Assembly (NCBI RefSeq): GCF_008705135.1
Contig: NZ_CP023694.1
Location: forward strand, 5,189,001 to 5,253,000
DNA length: 64,000 nucleotides
Direction of reading: 5' to 3'
Origin: Streptomyces coeruleorubidus
GTDB lineage: Bacteria > Actinomycetota > Actinomycetes > Streptomycetales > Streptomycetaceae
Shown here: one piece after another, positions 41,723 through 50,727 of the stretch
Position numbering within the stretch: the first letter of the stretch is position 1
Layout: every line of letters begins with the position of its first letter
Program-made: the position numbers and the translations under genes
The notes under the pieces: model-generated
The model's input: only the letters and a program-made list of their open reading frames with translations
Database searches by the model: none
What the model was told of the DNA's origin: nothing

Positions 41723-42604
41723 TCAGCGGGTGGACTCCCGTTCCACCGGCAGCCACAGCTCGGCGTCCGCCTTCGTGCCGTCCGCCGAGAGGTCGGTCCG
41801 CAGGATCTCCGGACCGGGGCGGCTGCGGTACGGGTTGGACGGGAACCACTCGGTGAACACGTCGCGCCACAGTTCCTGGATGGCCTGCGGTGCCGGGCCG
41901 GACGTGGTGAAGACCGCCCAGGTGCCGGACGGGACGGGCAGGGTGGTGACGCCCGCCGGGACGTCCGACGGGGCGGACGCCGCGGTGATCACCGCCTGGT
42001 AGTAGTCGAGCTCGGTGCCCTCGGCGCGGCTCGGGTCCAGGTCGTCGCAGACCGCGACGATGCCGTGCGGCTCCTGGTCCGAGAGCTTTCCGAGCTGCTC
42101 CAGGGCCTGTTTGCCGAGGCCCCGGACGAAGTCGATGATCGCCTGGTTCGGGCCCGAGTGCACGAGCGGGACACGGGTCTTGAAGCCGGCGACCGTGAAC
42201 GCCGGGCGGTCCACTACTCGGTACTGCATGCTGGTGCTCCCTTCGACGGTGAGGCGGAAGGTCAGCCGGGGCTGGGAGACGAGCGCGGCGCCGGTGCGCC
42301 GGGCCTCGCCCGGACCTGTGCCGTGCATCGCACGGAACGCCCGTGCGAACGCCTCGCCCGAGCCGTAGCCGTAGCGCACCGCGATCTCCAGCAGCGTCTC
42401 GCCGCCCGCGAGCACCTCCGCGCCCGCGACCGTCAGCCGCCTGCGCCGGATGTACTCCGACAGGGGCATGCCTGCCAGCGCGGAGAACATCCGGCGCAGG
42501 TGGTACTCCGACGTGGTCGCGATCCGCGCCAGCTCGGCGACGTCCACGGACTCGTCGAGGTGGCGCTCGATGTGCTCCATCGCCTGGTTGAGCCGCTCCA
42601 GCAC
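41723..42604 (-). CDS. AraC-family regulator with C-terminal GyrI-like effector domain
   Basis: A 293-residue regulator from GTG 42604. The first about 110 residues hold two helix-turn-helix motifs of the AraC/XylS type (VDVAELARIATTSEYHLRRMF; ILEIAVRYGYGSGEAFARAF-like). The rest is a GyrI-like/Rob-type small-molecule domain starting MQYRVVDRPAFTVAGF and ending in ELWLPV. This N-terminal-DBD layout matches Rob/SoxS-like multidrug sensors. The effector is unknown and neighbouring genes give no clue. Confidence 0.93.
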   Translation of the reverse strand: MLERLNQAMEHIERHLDESVDVAELARIATTSEYHLRRMFSALAGMPLSEYIRRRRLTVAGAEVLAGGETLLEIAVRYGYGSGEAFARAFRAMHGTGPGEARRTGAALVSQPRLTFRLTVEGSTSMQYRVVDRPAFTVAGFKTRVPLVHSGPNQAIIDFVRGLGKQALEQLGKLSDQEPHGIVAVCDDLDPSRAEGTELDYYQAVITAASAPSDVPAGVTTLPVPSGTWAVFTTSGPAPQAIQELWRDVFTEWFPSNPYRSRPGPEILRTDLSADGTKADAELWLPVERESTR

Positions 42605-42812
42605 GCCCGGTTCCTTCCTCTTTCGTGATCACCACGCTAGGCAGCGGGCACCCTGCCGCACCCGACATCCTGTGCCCGTTCCGGTCGGGTGCCGCCTCCG
42701 CTGAACGGCGTAGGCGCATCGCCGTCCGGCAGGCGTACTTGAAGGGTCCTTATCGTGAACGGCTAGCATCGCCCGTCAACCCGTCAGTTGCCGACCAGGA
42801 CGAGGTGAGGAC

Positions 42813-43706
42813 ATGCGGGCGCCCAGAATCGCCGTCGCCGTGGTGACCATGGGCAACCGGCCCGACGAGGTCGACGCCCTGCTGAGGTCCGTGGCCAAGC
42901 AGGACGTGCCGCCCGAGCGGATCGTGGTCGTCGGCAACGGCTGCCCGCTGCCCGAGTTCGCCCGGCGGCTGTCGCTGCCCGGTGAGGTCACCCCGATCGA
43001 GCTCGACGAGAACGTCGGCTGCCCGGGCGGGCGGAACGCGGCCCTCGCGCGGCTGCGGGAGTTCGGCGACATCGACGTCGTGGTGGATCTGGACGACGAC
43101 GGGCTGCTCGTCGACGCCGACGTGCTGCGCCGCGTGCGGGAGCTGTACGCCGCCGACGACCGGCTCGGCATCGTCGGCTTCCGCATCGCCGACGAGCTGG
43201 GCGGGACGCAGCAGCGGCACGTGCCCCGGATCGGCAGCTCGGACCCGCTGCGGGGCGGGTACGTCACCGGGTTCCTCGGCGGCGGGCACGCGCTGCGGAT
43301 GGCCATGCTCGACGAGGTCGGCGACTGGCCCGCCGAGTTCTTCTTCGCGCACGAGGAGACCGACCTGGCCTGGCGCGCGGCCGACGCGGGCTGGCGCATC
43401 CTGTACGCGCCCGAACTGCTGCTCCAGCACCCGAAGACCTCGCCCGCCCGGCACGCCATCTACTACCGCGTGAACGCCCGCAACCGGGTCTGGCTGGCCC
43501 GCCGCCGGCTGCCGTTCGCGCTCGTGCCCGTCCACCTGGGCGTCTGGGTGCTGCTCACCCTCCTGCGCAACCGGTCGCGGGCGGGGCTGCGGGCATGGTT
43601 CGGCGGGTTCGTGGAAGGCGTACGGGAGTCCGCGGGTGAGCGGCGGCCCATGCGCTGGCGCACGGTGTGGCGGCTCACGCGGCTGGGGCGGCCGCCGGTC
43701 ATCTGA
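42813..43706 (+). CDS. Family 2 glycosyltransferase
   Basis: A 297-residue protein; ATG 42813 follows GAGGTGAGG. The N-terminal AVAVVTMGNRPDEVDALLRSV and NVGCPGGRNAAL segments and an Asp-rich DLDDDG (DxD-like) are typical of GT-A fold glycosyltransferases. HEETDLAWRAADAGW is the usual ED-type acceptor motif. A hydrophobic stretch near residues 225-250 may associate with the membrane. It is a single gene, probably acting in cell-surface polysaccharide or glycolipid synthesis; the donor sugar is unknown. Confidence 0.92.
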   Translation: MRAPRIAVAVVTMGNRPDEVDALLRSVAKQDVPPERIVVVGNGCPLPEFARRLSLPGEVTPIELDENVGCPGGRNAALARLREFGDIDVVVDLDDDGLLVDADVLRRVRELYAADDRLGIVGFRIADELGGTQQRHVPRIGSSDPLRGGYVTGFLGGGHALRMAMLDEVGDWPAEFFFAHEETDLAWRAADAGWRILYAPELLLQHPKTSPARHAIYYRVNARNRVWLARRRLPFALVPVHLGVWVLLTLLRNRSRAGLRAWFGGFVEGVRESAGERRPMRWRTVWRLTRLGRPPVI

Positions 43707-44016
43707 GACCGAGGGGCGTTCGCGGAGTGGCCACACGCTCGGTGGCCGGAAGCTTGGTGGGGCCCCGGCCGTTCACCTCCGCCGACCGGGACCCGGACCC
43801 GGCCGCGGCGGCGACACTCCCCCGAGTTGCGCGTCCAGACGCGCGCGCCGCCGGGCCAGATCCGACGTAGTGATCACATCAGGGTTTGCCAACCGATGGC
43901 TAACATGTGGCCAACGGTTGTCCGTCGCGTCGTCTGCCCATTGGCGTGAAGTCGCCGAACCATGACGGACGACGGCCGGTGCGGGGGCTGTTCCGGCGGA
44001 GAACGCGAGGACGAAG
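43707..44016. promoter_or_regulatory. Intergenic region with an 11-bp inverted repeat upstream of the second SARP
   Basis: A 310-bp gap with no convincing gene. At 43890-43920, CAACCGATGGC and GCCAACGGTTG form an 11-bp inverted repeat with one mismatch and a 9-base spacer, in a locally AT-richer patch. It lies about 100 bases before the SARP start and may be an operator. Confidence 0.45.
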
Positions 44017-47000
44017 GTGGCGGAAAACCGCTGCCCCGGGGGCGGAAACTCGTCAAGGATGGAATCTCACAAGGGCAAGGGCAAGGGCAAGGGCAAGGGC
44101 AAGGGCAAGGGCAAGGGGCGGTGGCACGGGCAAGGGCAAGGGCAAGGGCAAGGGGCGGTGGCACGGGGAGACGGGGGCGCGATGGGGGCATCTGCCTGCT
44201 CGGGCAGCGAGAACGGTTCCGGAGGGCGGAGCGGGCTGCGGTTCGGGCTGCTCGGGCCCCCGGTGCTGTACTACGACGTCAGCGGGGGCGGCCGGAGCGA
44301 AGCCCGGGGTGTCGCAAGTCCCAAGTCCCGTGTGCTGCTGGCCGCGTTGCTGCTCGACGCCGGACGGGTCGTCTCCGTCGAGTCGCTCCGGGAGGCGCTG
44401 TGGGGCGGGGCACCGCCCGTTTCCGCCCAGGCCTCGCTGCACAACCACGTAGCGCGGTTGCGGCGGTTGCTGGACGATCCCGAACGGCTGCGGACCGTGC
44501 CGTCCGGGTATGTCCTGCGGGTCGACGAGGGTGAGCTGGACGTCCATGTGTTCGACGCCCATGTCGCCGCGGCGCGTGCCGCGCACGCCGGGCAGGACTG
44601 GGAGCGCGTCGTGCGTGAGTGCGCCGCCGGGCTCGCGCTGTGGCGGGGCGCGCCGCTCGCCGGGCTGCCGACCGAGGTGGGCGGGTACGCCTTCGCGCGG
44701 CGGCTGCGCGAGGGACGGCTGCTGCTTCTGGAGTGGCGCTACGACGCCGAGTTGGCGCTGGGCGGCCCGCGTCTCGAGGGGCTCGTACCGGAACTCGCGG
44801 CGTTGACCGCCGAGTATCCGCTGCGGGAGACGTACCACCGCCAGCTCATGCTCGCCCTGCACCGCACCGGCCGCCAGGCAGAGGCCCTGGCCGTCCACCG
44901 CGATCTGCGCACCCGACTGGTCGACCAGCTCGGCATCGAGCCGGGGCCCGGGGTGCGGGAGGCGCATGTGGAGGTGTTGCGGGGGGTCGTGGGGAGGTCA
45001 CCCTCGCCCGCTCAACCGCCGCCTGCCCAACTTCCCTCGGCACCGGCGCATTTCACGGGACGCGCCGCCGTACGCGACTCCCTGCGCCGTACTCTCACGA
45101 CATCCGGAGCGCTCTCGGCAACCCCCACGACCCCCGCCACCACCGTCATCAGCGGCATGCCCGGAGTCGGCAAGAGCGCGCTCGCGCTGCACGTCGCGCA
45201 CGAGTTGGCGGAACGTTTCCCCGACGGTCAGCTCTACCTCGACCTGCACGGTGCGACCTCGGGCATGGCCCCTCTCACCCCTGGTCAGGCGCTCACCGCG
45301 CTGCTGCGTGACCTCGGTGCCGACCCCTGCCGCATTCCGGAACTCCCCGACGCGGCATCCGCTCTGCTGCGCTCGCTGCTCGCGCCGACCCGCACGCTCC
45401 TGGTACTGGACGATGCCGCGAGCGCCGCGCAGGTACGGCCGCTGCTGCCGGGCGGTGCAGGGTGCGCGGTGATCGTCACCAGCCGATCGCCGCTCACCGC
45501 ACTCGACGGGGTCGCCCGCTTTCCGCTCGGCCCGCTGTCGGACGAGGAGAGCGCGGCCCTCCTGGTCGCGGCCTCGGGCCGTGCCGGACTGGCCGGCTCC
45601 GACGCCGCCCGTCGCCTCGTCGAACTCACCGGCCGCCTCCCCCTCGCCCTGCGCATCGTCGCCGCGCGGCTCGCCGCCCGGCAGGCCCTCACCCCGGACG
45701 TCCTCGCCGGACAACTCGCCGAGACGGAGGGGCGGTTGCGGCACCTCGAATACGACGACCTGAGCGTGCGCCGCTCCCTGGCCGTCGCGCACGACGCGCT
45801 GGCGGGCTCCGAGCGCGAGGCCGACCGGGACGCGGCCCTCGTCCTCCGCCGCATCGGCGCGCTCGATCTGCCCACGTACGGCGCACCCCTGCTCGCCCGC
45901 CTCACCGGCACCGGCGAACTGCGCACCGAGGCCGCCCTGGACCGTCTCGTCGACGTGGCCCTGCTCCAGGAGCCGGCCTACGGCCGCTACGCGCCCCACG
46001 ACCTCGTCCGCGACTTCGCCCGTGAGCTGGCCGGAGGGTGGGGCGTTGAGGGCTCCGGCGTCTCCGGCGTCTCCGGCGTCTCTGGCGGCAGGCGGGACGG
46101 GGACGGCGCGGGCACTGTTCGCGAACCGGCCGGCAGGCGGGACGCGGACGACACCCGCCACTCCGAAATCGCCTGCGACCTGGCCGGGTTAGGAGACGGC
46201 GACGACTCCCAGGCCTCCGAAACCGCCCTCCGCTGGTACGCCGCCGTCGCCGAGCGGGTCCTCGTCGCGATCGTCGAGCCCGGACCCGACCAGGACGACC
46301 GCCGCCGCCCCACCGCGTCCCAGCCGCCCGGTCACGCGGCGCACGTCGACACCGTCGCCCCCTTCGGCAGCCCCGAGGAGGCCTTCGCCTGGGGCGACAG
46401 GGAGCTGGCGAACGTCGTCACCCTGGTCGAGCGGCACGCGGACGACCCGTGCCGGCGGCACGCGGGCCTCGTCTCCACCCTCGTGCGGCTGATCCTCCCC
46501 CACGCGCACCGCAGGGGCCGCGTCGCCGAGATGGAGGTGCTCGGCCGGGCCGGCCTCGGCGTGGCGCGGCGGCTCGGGGACGAGGCGGCGGAGGCGTACG
46601 CGCTGGTCGACCTCGCCGGACTGCACTTCCTGACCGGCCGCCACAACGACGCCCTCGGCCTCAACGACCGTGCGCTGGCCATCTGGCGACGGCTCGACGA
46701 CCCGTCCTGGATCCGCCGCTGCCTCAACAACCGCGGTCTGCTGCTCGACGGGCTCGGCCGGTACGCCGAGGCAGGCGAGGCGCTGACCCGGAGCCTGGAG
46801 TACGCACGGCGGCTGAACGACCCGTACGGCGAGGCCGTCACCCGCGGCCACCTCGGCAACCTCTACGAGCACACCGACCCGCGGGCCGCCATCGAGCAGC
46901 ACCGGCGTTCGCTCGCCCTGGGGGACGAGATCGGCGCCGTGATCGTGCGGCACACCGCGCACTGCAACATCGGATACGCCCATCTGCGGCTCGGCGAACC

Positions 47001-47346
47001 GGCCGCCGCCCTCCCGCACTTCGAGGAGAGCCTGCGCATTCTCGGCGGTCACGGCGACTGGCACGGCGAGTCCCAGACCCGGCTCGGTCACGTCCGCGCG
47101 CTGCGTCTGCTGGGCCGCACCGAGCGGGCCACTCGCGAGTGCGCCGAGCTGCTGGACCGGGCCGACGCCCGTGCCGACGGCTATACCGGCGCTCTCGCCC
47201 GCCACCAGCACGGGCTGCTGCTCAGCGAGCGGGGGCACGTCGGCGAGGCGCACGAGGAGTGGCGCTCGGCTCTCGCGGTGCTGGAGGGGACCGACGAGCA
47301 CACGGTGGTCGCGGAACTCCGCGAGCTGCTCGCTCCCACGGACTGA
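44017..47346 (+). CDS. SARP/AfsR-like regulator with low-complexity Lys-Gly N-terminus
   Basis: About 1109 residues from GTG 44017 (GAGG six bases upstream). The alternative ATG 44182 would start just before the regulator domain. Residues about 19-45 are Lys-Gly and Gln-Gly repeats from a hexanucleotide microsatellite. Then come an OmpR-type winged helix (LRFGLLGPPVLYYD, SPKSRVLLAALLLDAGRVV), a BTAD, an NB-ARC domain (Walker A GMPGVGKSAL; Walker B LLVLDDA) and C-terminal TPR repeats. A second short repeat (SGVSGVSGVSGG, about 680) and a low-complexity acidic insert separate NB-ARC from TPR. It lies far from the NRPS genes; its target is unknown. Confidence 0.9.
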   Translation: MAENRCPGGGNSSRMESHKGKGKGKGKGKGKGKGRWHGQGQGQGQGAVARGDGGAMGASACSGSENGSGGRSGLRFGLLGPPVLYYDVSGGGRSEARGVASPKSRVLLAALLLDAGRVVSVESLREALWGGAPPVSAQASLHNHVARLRRLLDDPERLRTVPSGYVLRVDEGELDVHVFDAHVAAARAAHAGQDWERVVRECAAGLALWRGAPLAGLPTEVGGYAFARRLREGRLLLLEWRYDAELALGGPRLEGLVPELAALTAEYPLRETYHRQLMLALHRTGRQAEALAVHRDLRTRLVDQLGIEPGPGVREAHVEVLRGVVGRSPSPAQPPPAQLPSAPAHFTGRAAVRDSLRRTLTTSGALSATPTTPATTVISGMPGVGKSALALHVAHELAERFPDGQLYLDLHGATSGMAPLTPGQALTALLRDLGADPCRIPELPDAASALLRSLLAPTRTLLVLDDAASAAQVRPLLPGGAGCAVIVTSRSPLTALDGVARFPLGPLSDEESAALLVAASGRAGLAGSDAARRLVELTGRLPLALRIVAARLAARQALTPDVLAGQLAETEGRLRHLEYDDLSVRRSLAVAHDALAGSEREADRDAALVLRRIGALDLPTYGAPLLARLTGTGELRTEAALDRLVDVALLQEPAYGRYAPHDLVRDFARELAGGWGVEGSGVSGVSGVSGGRRDGDGAGTVREPAGRRDADDTRHSEIACDLAGLGDGDDSQASETALRWYAAVAERVLVAIVEPGPDQDDRRRPTASQPPGHAAHVDTVAPFGSPEEAFAWGDRELANVVTLVERHADDPCRRHAGLVSTLVRLILPHAHRRGRVAEMEVLGRAGLGVARRLGDEAAEAYALVDLAGLHFLTGRHNDALGLNDRALAIWRRLDDPSWIRRCLNNRGLLLDGLGRYAEAGEALTRSLEYARRLNDPYGEAVTRGHLGNLYEHTDPRAAIEQHRRSLALGDEIGAVIVRHTAHCNIGYAHLRLGEPAAALPHFEESLRILGGHGDWHGESQTRLGHVRALRLLGRTERATRECAELLDRADARADGYTGALARHQHGLLLSERGHVGEAHEEWRSALAVLEGTDEHTVVAELRELLAPTD
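44071..44154 (+). repeat. GGCAAG hexanucleotide microsatellite, two tracts
   Basis: Seven consecutive AAGGGC units run from 44071 to 44112, followed by AAGGGGCGGTGGCACGGG. A second tract of four units (to about 44150) is followed by the same GGGGCGGTGGCACGGG spacer, so the whole block is itself duplicated. Unit changes of six bases keep the frame, altering only the Lys-Gly/Gln-Gly length, or the 5' leader if translation starts at 44182. Confidence 0.95.
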
Positions 47347-47364
47347 CACCGGCTGCTCGGCGAG

Positions 47365-49065
47365 CTACTTGGCGTCCGCATAGCACTCCACCACCGCCGT
47401 CGTGAACGGGAACCGCACCGGCGTCTCCCCGAAGGTCAGCCGTCCGGCCACGGCCGCCGCCTCGCGGATCGCCGTCACCACCGCGGCCGCCTCCTCCTCG
47501 GGGCAGTGCACGATCACCTCGTCGTGCTGGAAGAAGACCAGCTCGGCCGCCATGCCCGCGCAAGCCTTCCGCAGCGCGGCGAGCAGCAGCAGGGCCCAGT
47601 CGGCGGCGCTGCCCTGGACGACGAAGTTGCGGGCGAAGCGGCCGCGGGCGCGGGCGTTGGTGGAGGCGTAGCCGGGGACCCACTGCCCGCCGTCGGACTG
47701 CTCGTCCTCCGGAACGGCCGACGCGGCCGGGATGCCCGCCTCCTCGGTCGCGTCGTCCGTCCCCCGGGCCGCCGGCGGGCAGGTCCGGCCGAGCCACGTC
47801 CGCACGAGCCGGCCCTCCTCCCCGGCGCGGGCCGCGTCGTCGACGTACGCCACCGCACGCGGGAAGCGGCGTCTGAGCGCGGCGAGGTTCTTCAGGCCGT
47901 CGCCGGAGGTCTGGCCGTAGACGGCGCCGAGCACGGCGAGTTTGGCCTGATCGCGGTCGCCGGAGAAGGCGCGGTCGGAGACGGACTGGTACAGGTCGCT
48001 CTCCCGGCCGGCCACCTCCATCAGGCCGGGGTCGCGGGAGATCGCGGCGAGGACGCGCGGCTCCATCTGGTCGGCGTCGGCGACGACGAGCCGCCAGCCG
48101 GGGTCGGCGACCACGGCCCGCCGGATCACCTTGGGGATCTGCAGCCCGCCCCCGCCATTGGTCACCCAGCGCCCGGTCACCGTCCCGCCCGCCAGGAACT
48201 CGGGCCTGAACCGGCCCTCGCGCACCCAGTCCTGGAGCCAGGACCAGCCGTGGGCGACCCAGATGCGGTACAGCTTCTTGTACTCGATCAGGGGCTTCAC
48301 GGCCGGGTGGTCGACGGACTCGATCTCCCACCGGCGGGTCGAGGAGACCTTGATGCCGGCCTGCGCGAAGGCCTTGATCACGTCGGCCGGCAGGTCGGGG
48401 CGGACCCGGCGGCCGAACGCGGTGGACACCTCGTCGGCGAGTTCGGCCAGGCGGCGTGGTTCGCCACCGCCCGCGTACCGCTCGCCCAGCAGGTCGTGCA
48501 GCACCGCGCGGTGCACGTCGGTGCTCCAGGGCAGCCCGGCGCGGTTCATCTCGGCGGCTACCAGCATGCCCGCGGACTCGGCGGCCGTCAGCAGGCGCAT
48601 CCGGTCGGGGTGCCCGGCCCGTTCGTGCCGTTGCTGCTGCTCGGCGTAGACCGCGAGGAGGTCCGGCAGGGGCAGGTGGACGCCCTGCGGCTCGAACAGT
48701 GAGGACTGGGAGCCCGGTTCGGCGGAGCGCTGCGGCGGATCGGGCGGTACGGGGCCGCCGCGCAGCCGGGCCAGGGCGGCCGCGGCCGAGCGTGGTTCCC
48801 CGTACCGCCCCTCGTGGCCGAGGAGGAGCGTCTCGGCGGTCTCGATGTCGTAGCACCGCTCGACTCGCACCCCCGTGGCGAGCAGGCGCGGGTAGACCTC
48901 GGCGGTGGACCGCCACACCCACCGCGCGACACCCGGACGGCTCCGCACGGCCTCGGCGGGATCCGCCTCCCGCCGCACCGGCCCGGCGGGCAGCCCGTCC
49001 GGACCGAGGGGGGCGACGTCCACGCCACCGTCCTCGGCCGGAGCGAGAGCCCACCGGTCGGCCAT
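47365..49065 (-). CDS. Family A DNA polymerase-like protein (bifunctional 3'-5' exonuclease/DNA polymerase type)
   Basis: A 566-residue protein; I chose ATG 49065 (MADRWALAPAEDGG), although no clear ribosome binding site is visible. The C-terminal half has the polymerase motifs: A (ADADQMEPRVLAAIS), B (RDQAKLAVLGAVYGQTSGDG) and C (FFQHDEVIVHC). The N-terminal part is short and degenerate compared with PolI and lacks the 5' nuclease. Such stand-alone PolA-like proteins are widespread in Streptomyces as a second family A polymerase, probably for repair. It converges with the SARP gene. Confidence 0.88.
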   Translation of the reverse strand: MADRWALAPAEDGGVDVAPLGPDGLPAGPVRREADPAEAVRSRPGVARWVWRSTAEVYPRLLATGVRVERCYDIETAETLLLGHEGRYGEPRSAAAALARLRGGPVPPDPPQRSAEPGSQSSLFEPQGVHLPLPDLLAVYAEQQQRHERAGHPDRMRLLTAAESAGMLVAAEMNRAGLPWSTDVHRAVLHDLLGERYAGGGEPRRLAELADEVSTAFGRRVRPDLPADVIKAFAQAGIKVSSTRRWEIESVDHPAVKPLIEYKKLYRIWVAHGWSWLQDWVREGRFRPEFLAGGTVTGRWVTNGGGGLQIPKVIRRAVVADPGWRLVVADADQMEPRVLAAISRDPGLMEVAGRESDLYQSVSDRAFSGDRDQAKLAVLGAVYGQTSGDGLKNLAALRRRFPRAVAYVDDAARAGEEGRLVRTWLGRTCPPAARGTDDATEEAGIPAASAVPEDEQSDGGQWVPGYASTNARARGRFARNFVVQGSAADWALLLLAALRKACAGMAAELVFFQHDEVIVHCPEEEAAAVVTAIREAAAVAGRLTFGETPVRFPFTTAVVECYADAK

Positions 49066-49183
49066 GCTGGGAGTGTGACAGGGGGGTCTGACAATGCCCT
49101 CTGGGCCGCCGTGCCGGTCGCCACCCCGGACCCGGTCGCCACCTGGGTCACCGGTCACCACCCTGGTCCCCGCCCAGGCGGTC

Positions 49184-49927
49184 TCACGCCTCGTCCGGCG
49201 TGTCCTTCTGCGCCTGCACGATCTTCTCCAGCACCCCGGACACGTACTGCTCGGTCGGCTCCTTGCCGATGCCCAGGCCGCTGAGGACGCCCTCGCCGTT
49301 CTCGTGCTCCAGCAGGGCGAGCAGGATGTGCTCGGTGCCGATGTAGTTGTGGCCCAGGCGCAGCGCCTCGCGGAAGGTGAGCTCCAGGACCTTCTTGGCG
49401 GCCTGGCCGTACGGCACGAGCTCCGGGGGCTCCTCGACGGCCGGCGGCAGTGCGGCGGTCGCCGCCTCGCGGACCGCGTCGAGGGAGACGCCCTGCTTGA
49501 CGAGCGCCTTCGCGGCGAGACCGTCGGGCTCCGCCAGCAGACCGAGGACGAGGTGCTCGGGTACGCCCTCGGCGTTGCGCGCGGACCGGGCCTCGTTGTG
49601 CGCGGCCATCACCGTGTTGCGGGCGCGGGGCGTGTAGCGGTTGAAGCCCTGGCTCGGGTCGAGGTCCGCCGACTCCTTCGGCACGAAGCGTTTCTGCGCG
49701 GCCTGCCGGGTGACCCCCATGCTCTTGCCGATGTCCGTCCAGGAGGCGCCCGACCGCCGGGCCTGGTCCACGAAGTGGCCGATCAGGTGGTCGGCCACCT
49801 CGCCGAGGTGATCGGCGGCGAGTACCGCGTCCTGGAGCTGTTCGAGGGGTTCCTGGTGCACCTTCTTGATCGCCGCGATCAGGTCGTCGAGGCGGAACGA
49901 TGACGTGATGCTGGGGTTCGTCGTCAT
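49184..49927 (-). CDS. Clp-N domain protein with internal helix-turn-helix
   Basis: A 247-residue protein from ATG 49927. An N-terminal helical part (about 1-50) is followed by an HTH-like segment SWTDIGKSMGVTRQAAQKRF (about 60-80) and then two Clp N-terminal (ClpA/ClpC-type) repeats covering about 95-240, with ARNTVMAAHNEARSARNAEGVPEHLVLGLL and LGHNYIGTEHILLALLEHENGEG (read in parts). There is no AAA+ domain. It probably acts as a transcriptional regulator or Clp adaptor. Two palindromes directly upstream suggest autoregulation. Confidence 0.88.
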   Translation of the reverse strand: MTTNPSITSSFRLDDLIAAIKKVHQEPLEQLQDAVLAADHLGEVADHLIGHFVDQARRSGASWTDIGKSMGVTRQAAQKRFVPKESADLDPSQGFNRYTPRARNTVMAAHNEARSARNAEGVPEHLVLGLLAEPDGLAAKALVKQGVSLDAVREAATAALPPAVEEPPELVPYGQAAKKVLELTFREALRLGHNYIGTEHILLALLEHENGEGVLSGLGIGKEPTEQYVSGVLEKIVQAQKDTPDEA

Positions 49928-49932
49928 AGTGT

Positions 49933-49976
49933 CAACCGTAGGTTGCGCCCCCAGGGGTGTCAACCGCGAGTTGACA
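49933..49976. promoter_or_regulatory. Paired TTGAC-type palindromes upstream of the Clp-N/HTH gene
   Basis: CAACC-GTA-GGTTG (49933-49945) and TGTCAAC-CGCGA-GTTGACA (49958-49976) are perfect inverted repeats sharing a GTCAACC core, 12 bases apart. They lie within 50 bases of ATG 49927. A dimeric repressor site is likely, with the HTH protein itself the first candidate. Confidence 0.65.
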
Positions 49977-49986
49977 TCTGCCGTGA

Positions 49987-50619
49987 CTACTTCGGAGACG
50001 TCGCCGCCAATCGCACCGCCAGCCCCGTGAACACCGTCCCGGAGACGATGTTCAGCCAGCGGTTCACGCGTGCGCTGCGCCTGAGATGGGACGCCAGCCT
50101 CCCCGCGAGCAGGCCGACGCTGCCGTCCCACAGGAAGCCCATCACCACGAGCGTGACCCCGAGCAGCAGCAACTGACCCTGGACATGACCGAGTGACGGG
50201 TCCACGAACTGCGGCAGGAACGCCACGTTGAAGAGGATCACCTTGGGGTTGAGCAGATTGGTGATCGCGCCCTGCCAGAACGCCCGCCTCATCCCCGGCC
50301 CGACCGCGCCCGTCCCCTCCTCGCCCGGCACCGAACGGTCGCGGAACGCCTTCACCGCCAGATAGAGCAGATAGGCCGCGCCCGCCCAGCGCAGCACGTG
50401 GTACAGCGTCGGCAACGCCGTGAACAGGGCCGACAGACCGAGGGCCGCCGCGCCCGCGTGCACGAGCATCGCGCACGCCACCCCGAACGCCGCCATCACC
50501 CCGGCCGTGGGCCCGCCCCGTCCGCCCATCGCCACGATGAACATCATGTCCGGGCCGGGGGTGATGCAGAGCGCGAATGCGGCGACGAGGAACGCCGCGT
50601 ACAGAGACATGTCCACCAT
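49987..50619 (-). CDS. LysE/RhtB-family amino acid exporter
   Basis: A 210-residue membrane protein with about six hydrophobic segments. The family signature is clear: FALCITPGPDMMFIVAMGGRGG at the N-terminus and FWQGAITNLLNPKVILFNVAFLPQFV in the middle (read in parts). ATG 50619 and ATG 50610 are both possible starts. Members export amino acids or homoserine lactones. It is divergent from the DUF2786 gene. Confidence 0.93.
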   Translation of the reverse strand: MVDMSLYAAFLVAAFALCITPGPDMMFIVAMGGRGGPTAGVMAAFGVACAMLVHAGAAALGLSALFTALPTLYHVLRWAGAAYLLYLAVKAFRDRSVPGEEGTGAVGPGMRRAFWQGAITNLLNPKVILFNVAFLPQFVDPSLGHVQGQLLLLGVTLVVMGFLWDGSVGLLAGRLASHLRRSARVNRWLNIVSGTVFTGLAVRLAATSPK

Positions 50620-50727
50620 GCGGCCATGGTCGAGTCCCCGCCGTGCGCGGATGACCCAATTCCGGGGAGTGAGACGCACGAGGTCGCGCATGCCCGGCCG
50701 TCCGCACCGGCGTGGCACCATCGGCCC

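Noticed and set aside
44071..44154. Repeat tract considered as a CRISPR-like or regulatory array
   Set aside because: Units are six-base microsatellite repeats with no spacers; it is a simple sequence repeat, not a CRISPR array.
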